Assembly (NCBI GenBank): GCA_002733335.1
Contig: NVVK01000009.1
Location: 5,246-13,869, forward strand
Direction of reading: 5' to 3'
DNA: 8,624 nucleotides
Source: Methylophaga sp.
Lineage (GTDB): Bacteria > Pseudomonadota > Gammaproteobacteria > Nitrosococcales > Methylophagaceae
The notes under the pieces were generated by a model that worked only from the letters and a program-made list of their open reading frames with translations, was not told the DNA's origin and searched no databases. Below, in pieces: positions 6,082 to 8,624 of the stretch. Numbering within the stretch: position 1 is the first letter of the stretch; each line of letters starts with the position of its first letter. Made by a program: the position numbers and the translations under genes.

Positions 6082-6096
6082 CTAACTGTTTGTTTT
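6056..6096. terminator. Bidirectional terminator palindrome between int and tRNA-Arg
   Basis: A palindrome centred on base 6076 has AAACAG (6061-6066) against CTGTTT (6086-6091) and TCACT (6071-6075) against AGTGA (6077-6081), with a TA/TA pair between and two mismatches. A-runs at 6056-6063 and T-runs at 6089-6096 flank it. On the minus strand the stem ends in eight T bases, a strong intrinsic terminator for the tRNA transcript. On the plus strand it ends in TTTGTTTT for the int operon. The int stop codon lies within it. Confidence 0.65.
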
Positions 6097-6109
6097 CGTA
6101 CCAAATTAA

Positions 6110-6186
6110 TGGTGCGCCCGACACGATTCGAACGTGTGACCGCCTGGTTCGTAGCCAGGTACTCTATCCAGCTGAGCTACGGGCGC
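6110..6186 (-). tRNA. tRNA-Arg (anticodon ACG)
   Basis: The 77-base gene includes an encoded CCA end (6110-6112). On the minus strand it begins GCGCCCG, pairing fully with CGGGCGC before the A discriminator (6113). The D-arm has GCTCAGCTGGATAGAGTAC. The anticodon stem is CCTGG/CCAGG around CTACGAA, giving anticodon ACG. The T-arm has GTTCGAATC. ACG in the wobble position is normally deaminated to inosine and reads CGU, CGC and CGA. It matches the bacterial argV type. The gene is intact even though the accessory element abuts its 3' end, as expected when the element restores the tRNA end on integration. Confidence 0.97.
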
Positions 6187-6197
6187 TTAATCTAACA

Positions 6198-6226
6198 ATT
6201 ATACGGGGTTAAGCCGATAACCGCAA
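6198..6226 (-). promoter_or_regulatory. Promoter candidate for tRNA-Arg
   Basis: On the minus strand, TTGCGG (6226-6221) and a consensus TATAAT (6203-6198) are separated by 17 bases. Transcription would start near 6191, about five bases before the mature tRNA. It lies in the spacer after tRNA-Ser, so tRNA-Arg could be made independently or read through from tRNA-Ser. The -35 is only a half match. Confidence 0.45.
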
Positions 6227-6232
6227 TGTATA

Positions 6233-6322
6233 TGGCGGAGAGCGAGGGATTCGAACCCTCGATAGGGGTAAACCTATACGCCCTTAGCAGGGGCGCGCCT
6301 TCAGCCACTCGGCCAGCTCTCC
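6233..6322 (-). tRNA. tRNA-Ser (anticodon GCU)
   Basis: The 90-base gene has a long variable arm and an encoded CCA (6233-6235). On the minus strand the 5' acceptor GGAGAGC pairs with GCTCTCC, followed by a G discriminator, the identity base of serine tRNAs. The D-arm is TGGCCGAGTGGCTGAAGG, the anticodon loop CTGCTAA gives GCU, which reads AGC and AGU codons. The long variable arm includes a GTATAGG and CCTAT stem, and the T-loop is GGTTCGAATCC. It lies between csrA and tRNA-Arg, an order seen in many gammaproteobacteria. Confidence 0.97.
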
Positions 6323-6335
6323 ACACAAGCCGACT

Positions 6336-6344
6336 ATTATATCA
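6336..6344 (-). promoter_or_regulatory. Extended -10 promoter candidate for tRNA-Ser
   Basis: On the minus strand the sequence reads TGATATAAT (6344-6336), a consensus extended -10, followed by the GC-rich GTCGGC before the likely start near 6329. The mature tRNA begins about seven bases later. A GC-rich discriminator is typical of stable RNA promoters under stringent control. A good -35 is not evident; the extended -10 may make up for it. Confidence 0.5.
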
Positions 6345-6378
6345 GGTGCGGGTGAATAAGCTAGCAAAAGTTTGGGTT

Positions 6379-6564
6379 TTAGCCTGCTTTTTGTTCTTCT
6401 TTTTCTGCTTGAATTCGGTCGTATATTTCTTCACGATGTACGGATATTTCTTTGGGTGCATCAACACCAATTCTTACTTGATTACCTTTAATACCTAAAA
6501 CATTTACGACGACATCATCACCGATAATCAGTGCTTCGCCAATTCGGCGTGTGAGTATTAACAT
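6379..6564 (-). CDS. csrA: Carbon storage regulator CsrA (RsmA), RNA-binding translational regulator
   Basis: The 61-residue product starts [10 protein letters not shown] and carries the full CsrA signature through [25 protein letters not shown]. CsrA is a homodimer of interlaced beta strands that binds GGA motifs in mRNA leaders, often blocking the ribosome binding site, and controls carbon metabolism, motility and biofilm. The two RNA-binding regions, LTRR (residues 4-7) and the VHREEIY segment (about 42-48, with the critical arginine), are intact. The start at 6564 follows AAGGAG by six bases; an upstream ATG at 6684 in the same frame is not used by any CsrA and is rejected. The short C-terminal tail AEKEEQKAG varies among species. 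It lies 164 bases after lysC, with its own promoter candidate, and just ahead of the tRNA genes. Confidence 0.97.
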   Translation of the reverse strand: MLILTRRIGEALIIGDDVVVNVLGIKGNQVRIGVDAPKEISVHREEIYDRIQAEKEEQKAG

Positions 6565-6634
6565 GTTCTTCTCCTTAACGTTATAAAGTACTATCCACTG
6601 TGCGGTTTGGACTAGCTCTTTGACTATTTCAACC

Positions 6635-6653
6635 GTATTGGGTTTACCAATAC
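6635..6653 (-). promoter_or_regulatory. Hairpin in the csrA leader
   Basis: GTATTGG (6635-6641) and CCAATAC (6647-6653) form a perfect 7-bp stem with a 5-base loop. It lies about 70 bases before the csrA start, within the proposed leader. No T-run follows on the minus strand, so it is not a good lysC terminator. It may be a leader structure. The minus-strand loop side carries a TTGG but no GGA, so direct CsrA binding at this hairpin is not supported. Confidence 0.35.
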
Positions 6654-6713
6654 ATGCTCTCTCTGGAAGCGAGTTTATCAGCATCCACGATCACATACTG
6701 TGTCACATTCCTC

Positions 6714-6722
6714 ATTATATCA
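6714..6722 (-). promoter_or_regulatory. Extended -10 promoter candidate for csrA
   Basis: TGATATAAT (6722-6714 on the minus strand) is a consensus extended -10 a few bases after the lysC stop. It would give a start near 6707 and a leader of about 143 bases before csrA. The same nine bases precede tRNA-Ser, which supports their use as a promoter in this genome. There is no strong -35. Readthrough from lysC is also likely, since no terminator is evident between them. Confidence 0.48.
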
Positions 6723-6728
6723 TTTGAA

Positions 6729-7946
6729 TCATGCCTTTTCGAGATTAAATGCAGTGTGTAAAGATCTAACTGCAAGTTCTAAATATTTTTCATCAACCAC
6801 AACTGATATTTTTATTTCTGAGGTTGAGATCATGCTGATGTTAATATTTTCATTCGCTAATGTTTCAAACATGGTATTGGCAATACCGGCATGTGAACGC
6901 ATACCTACGCCGATAACAGATACTTTGGTAATTTTATTATCACCTGTTACTTCTCGAGCGTTAAGTGACTCTGCTGTTTTTTGTAATACTTTTAATGCTG
7001 AGTCATAATCATTGCGGTGCACAGTAAAGGTAAAATCAGTTGTACCTTCATAACCTGTGTTCTGAATAATCATATCAACTTCAATATTTTCTTTAGCAAT
7101 CGGGCCAAGAATTTGAGTTGCAATTCCAGGATGATCGGGTACTCCGAGCACCGTTAATTTTGCTTCATCTCGGTTAAAGGCGATGCCTGATATAACAGCT
7201 TTTTCCATTGTGGGATCCTCAGCCGTGATTAATGTACCACCACCCTCGATGAAGGAGGAGAGTACACGTAACGGAACATTGTAATTGCGGGCGAATTCTA
7301 CAGAGCGAATTTGTAATACTTTTGCTCCGAGGCTTGCCATTTCTAGCATTTCTTCATATGTGACTTGATTGAGTCGCCGTGCTTCTGGCACAACACGTGG
7401 ATCGGTTGTATAAACACCATCGACATCGGTGTAGATCTGACACTCATCTGCTTTTAAAGCTGCAGCAAGTGCAACCGCTGTTGTATCAGAACCACCACGG
7501 CCAAGTGTAGTGATGTTGCCATCTTTATCACAGCCTTGAAATCCAGCAACAACAACAACGTGTCCATTTGCTAATGCACTGCGAATTTTATTATCGTCAA
7601 TTTCCATAATGCGTGCTTTATTATGGGTATTGTCAGTCAAAATGCGTACTTGGCTACCGGTAAATGAACTTGCGTTAATGCCTTGTTGTTGTAATGCCAT
7701 ACACAGTAGGGCGATAGTAACTTGCTCACCGGTAGATAAAAGTACATCAAGTTCGCGGCCACGAGGACGATCATTAAGTTCATTCGCTAATGCTACTAAT
7801 CTATTCGTTTCACCGCTCATCGCAGAGACAACAATAACGAGATCATCGCCTGCTTGTTGATGTTTAATTATTTTTTTTGCTACTTGTTGGATACGTTCAA
7901 CCGTTCCGACAGAAGTGCCACCATATTTTTGTACAATTAATGCCAT
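6729..7946 (-). CDS. lysC: Aspartokinase LysC
   Basis: The 405-residue enzyme phosphorylates L-aspartate with ATP, the first step to lysine, threonine, methionine and diaminopimelate. The catalytic amino-acid kinase domain (about 1-240) opens with VQKYGGTSVG (residues 5-14), has SAMSGETNRL (41-50) and STGEQ (71-75), then TTLGRGGSDTTA (146-157) and TDVDGVYTTDPR (173-184). Two ACT domains (about 265-335 and 342-405) carry the allosteric site; QNTGYEGTTDFTFTV (295-309) is typical of lysine/threonine-sensitive enzymes. It is a monofunctional type, with no homoserine dehydrogenase domain. The start lies three bases after the alaS stop, with only a weak GGAA upstream, so translation is probably coupled to alaS. 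A good internal start at residue 247 could yield a beta subunit. The length matches the Pseudomonas/Bacillus class. Confidence 0.96.
   Translation of the reverse strand: MALIVQKYGGTSVGTVERIQQVAKKIIKHQQAGDDLVIVVSAMSGETNRLVALANELNDRPRGRELDVLLSTGEQVTIALLCMALQQQGINASSFTGSQVRILTDNTHNKARIMEIDDNKIRSALANGHVVVVAGFQGCDKDGNITTLGRGGSDTTAVALAAALKADECQIYTDVDGVYTTDPRVVPEARRLNQVTYEEMLEMASLGAKVLQIRSVEFARNYNVPLRVLSSFIEGGGTLITAEDPTMEKAVISGIAFNRDEAKLTVLGVPDHPGIATQILGPIAKENIEVDMIIQNTGYEGTTDFTFTVHRNDYDSALKVLQKTAESLNAREVTGDNKITKVSVIGVGMRSHAGIANTMFETLANENINISMISTSEIKISVVVDEKYLELAVRSLHTAFNLEKA
7206..7220 (-). promoter_or_regulatory. Internal ribosome binding site and start for a possible LysC beta subunit
   Basis: On the minus strand GAGGA (7220-7216) lies seven bases before an in-frame ATG (7208-7206), codon 247 of lysC. 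Translation from here to 6729 would make a 159-residue protein beginning MEKAVISGIAFNRDEAKLTV, essentially the two ACT domains. Bacillus subtilis and Corynebacterium aspartokinases are alpha2beta2 complexes whose beta subunit starts at the equivalent internal site. The site is seen in the sequence; its use in this organism is inferred. Confidence 0.5.
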
Positions 7947-7949
7947 TGT

Positions 7950-8624
7950 TTACGTTTCCAACTTTGAGCTGATCCAGTCATTAACTGAATCTAATGCTGT
8001 GTTGAGGTTTTCAGGTTGATTACCACCACCTTGTGCCATATCGGGGCGACCGCCACCTTTGCCACCTACTTGTGATGCGACATGTGCCACAAGATCACCG
8101 GCACGAATTTTATCCGTAGCATCTTTAGTGACACCGGCAATGAGGGTTATTTTATCGCCATCAACAGAGGATAATATTATCGCTGCAGTACCCAGTTTAT
8201 TTTTAAGTTGATCAACGGTATCACGCAAGCTTTTGCTATCAGCACCTTCAAGTTGGGCTGCAAGCACTTTGATTCCAGAAATATCTTGAGCTGAGCTGGC
8301 TAAATCACTGCCGGCACTACTGGCTAACTTACTTTTGAGTGCATCAAGTTCTTTTTCTAATTGGCGAGCGCGCTGAATGAGTTGTGTTGTTTTTTCTTCA
8401 ACATTATCTGGATTTGCTTTAATGATTGACGATATTTTATTTAATCGTGCTTGGTTGGTATCAATATAATCAAGTGCGTTTTCAGCTGTTACGGCTTCGA
8501 TACGGCGCACACCTGAGGCAATGCCTGCTTCAGAGAGTATTTTTAATAAACCAATATCACCGGTACGGTTTGCATGGGTACCACCACATAATTCGGTAGA
8601 AAAATCACCCATGCGTAAAACACG
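7950..8624 (-). CDS. alaS: Alanyl-tRNA synthetase, C-terminal part (5' end outside the window)
   Basis: The reading frame runs off the right edge, leaving the last 224 codons of a protein that normally has about 870. The visible part opens [18 protein letters not shown]13 and H17 of this fragment (CGGTH) are zinc ligands of the editing domain that clears mischarged Ser- and Gly-tRNA-Ala. [10 protein letters not shown] follows. A coiled coil spans about residues 60-100 ([23 protein letters not shown]). The C-Ala domain ends with a glycine-rich [15 protein letters not shown], which binds the tRNA elbow and links editing to aminoacylation. The ATG within the fragment is an internal methionine, not a start. 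The stop is three bases from the lysC start, so the two genes form an operon. Confidence 0.97.
   Translation of the reverse strand, partial: RVLRMGDFSTELCGGTHANRTGDIGLLKILSEAGIASGVRRIEAVTAENALDYIDTNQARLNKISSIIKANPDNVEEKTTQLIQRARQLEKELDALKSKLASSAGSDLASSAQDISGIKVLAAQLEGADSKSLRDTVDQLKNKLGTAAIILSSVDGDKITLIAGVTKDATDKIRAGDLVAHVASQVGGKGGGRPDMAQGGGNQPENLNTALDSVNDWISSKLET

Larger units (their letters stand above)
1..6109. mobile_element. Small integrative element at the 3' end of tRNA-Arg (left end not in view)
   Basis: All genes left of the tRNA-Arg gene are on the plus strand and are accessory types: ParDE, a nuclease-like gene, an unknown gene, a Rep_trans-type initiator, an excisionase-like HTH and a tyrosine integrase. 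To the right are core genes on the opposite strand. The integrase stop lies 28 bases from the CCA end of the tRNA, the usual layout for a tyrosine-recombinase element in a tRNA gene. No capsid, packaging or conjugation genes are visible, so mobilization or a helper would be needed for transfer. I found no copy of the tRNA 3' half further left, so the far junction is probably outside the window, and it is uncertain whether ParDE belongs to this element or to a neighbour. The integrase carries a stop codon. Confidence 0.65.

Noticed and set aside
6226..6498. Plus-strand ORF over tRNA-Ser and csrA
   Set aside because: It runs through a tRNA gene and antisense to csrA, and its product has low-complexity aromatic content.
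6379..6684. Longer CsrA of 101 residues starting at 6684
   Set aside because: CsrA proteins begin MLILTR. That ATG (6564) has a good Shine-Dalgarno, and the upstream extension is leader.
1..8624. CRISPR array, rRNA or insertion sequence
   Set aside because: No regularly spaced repeats, rRNA-like sequence, transposase or terminal repeats were seen.

Overview
The window is chromosomal DNA of an AT-rich gammaproteobacterium with an integrated accessory element on its left side. The right part (about 6110-8624, all on the minus strand) has the order alaS, lysC, csrA, tRNA-Ser(GCU), tRNA-Arg(ACG), an arrangement known from several gammaproteobacterial lineages (for example Pseudomonas, Shewanella and Vibrio relatives). 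I cannot fix the genus from the sequence alone.

The left part (about 1-6109, all genes on the plus strand) reads as a small integrative element lying against the 3' end of tRNA-Arg. From the tRNA inward it has: a tyrosine integrase gene ending 28 bases from the tRNA; a small excisionase-like helix-turn-helix gene; a rolling-circle replication initiator/relaxase of the Rep_trans type; an unrecognised 290-residue protein; an unrecognised 478-residue protein with a C-terminal Mrr-like PD-(D/E)XK nuclease core, probably a defence gene; and a ParDE toxin-antitoxin pair at the window edge. There are no structural, packaging or type IV secretion genes, so the element resembles a replicating integrative or mobilizable island rather than a complete phage. 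Its far end (attL) is not recognisable here and probably lies to the left.

The integrase is broken by one in-frame TGA at 5569-5571, with the frame unchanged on both sides. This is best explained by a CGA-to-TGA change, so the element may be unable to excise unless another integrase acts or the stop is read through. The ParDE pair could further discourage loss.

The 5' end of the replication gene is the densest non-coding signal in the window. Upstream of its start, three short complementary segments and an anti-Shine-Dalgarno can form mutually exclusive hairpins. Inside the first 60 codons, which encode a low-complexity tail, lie a long GC-rich inverted repeat and two interlocked inverted repeats. 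I read this as a candidate translational switch followed by a candidate double-strand origin or oriT.

In the chromosomal part, alaS and lysC are separated by only three bases. lysC has a well-placed internal ribosome binding site and start that could produce a separate regulatory subunit. csrA and the tRNA-Ser gene each have a TGATATAAT extended -10 promoter, and tRNA-Arg has its own promoter candidate. A nearly symmetric palindrome with A/T tracts on both sides, between int and the tRNA, can serve as a terminator in both directions.
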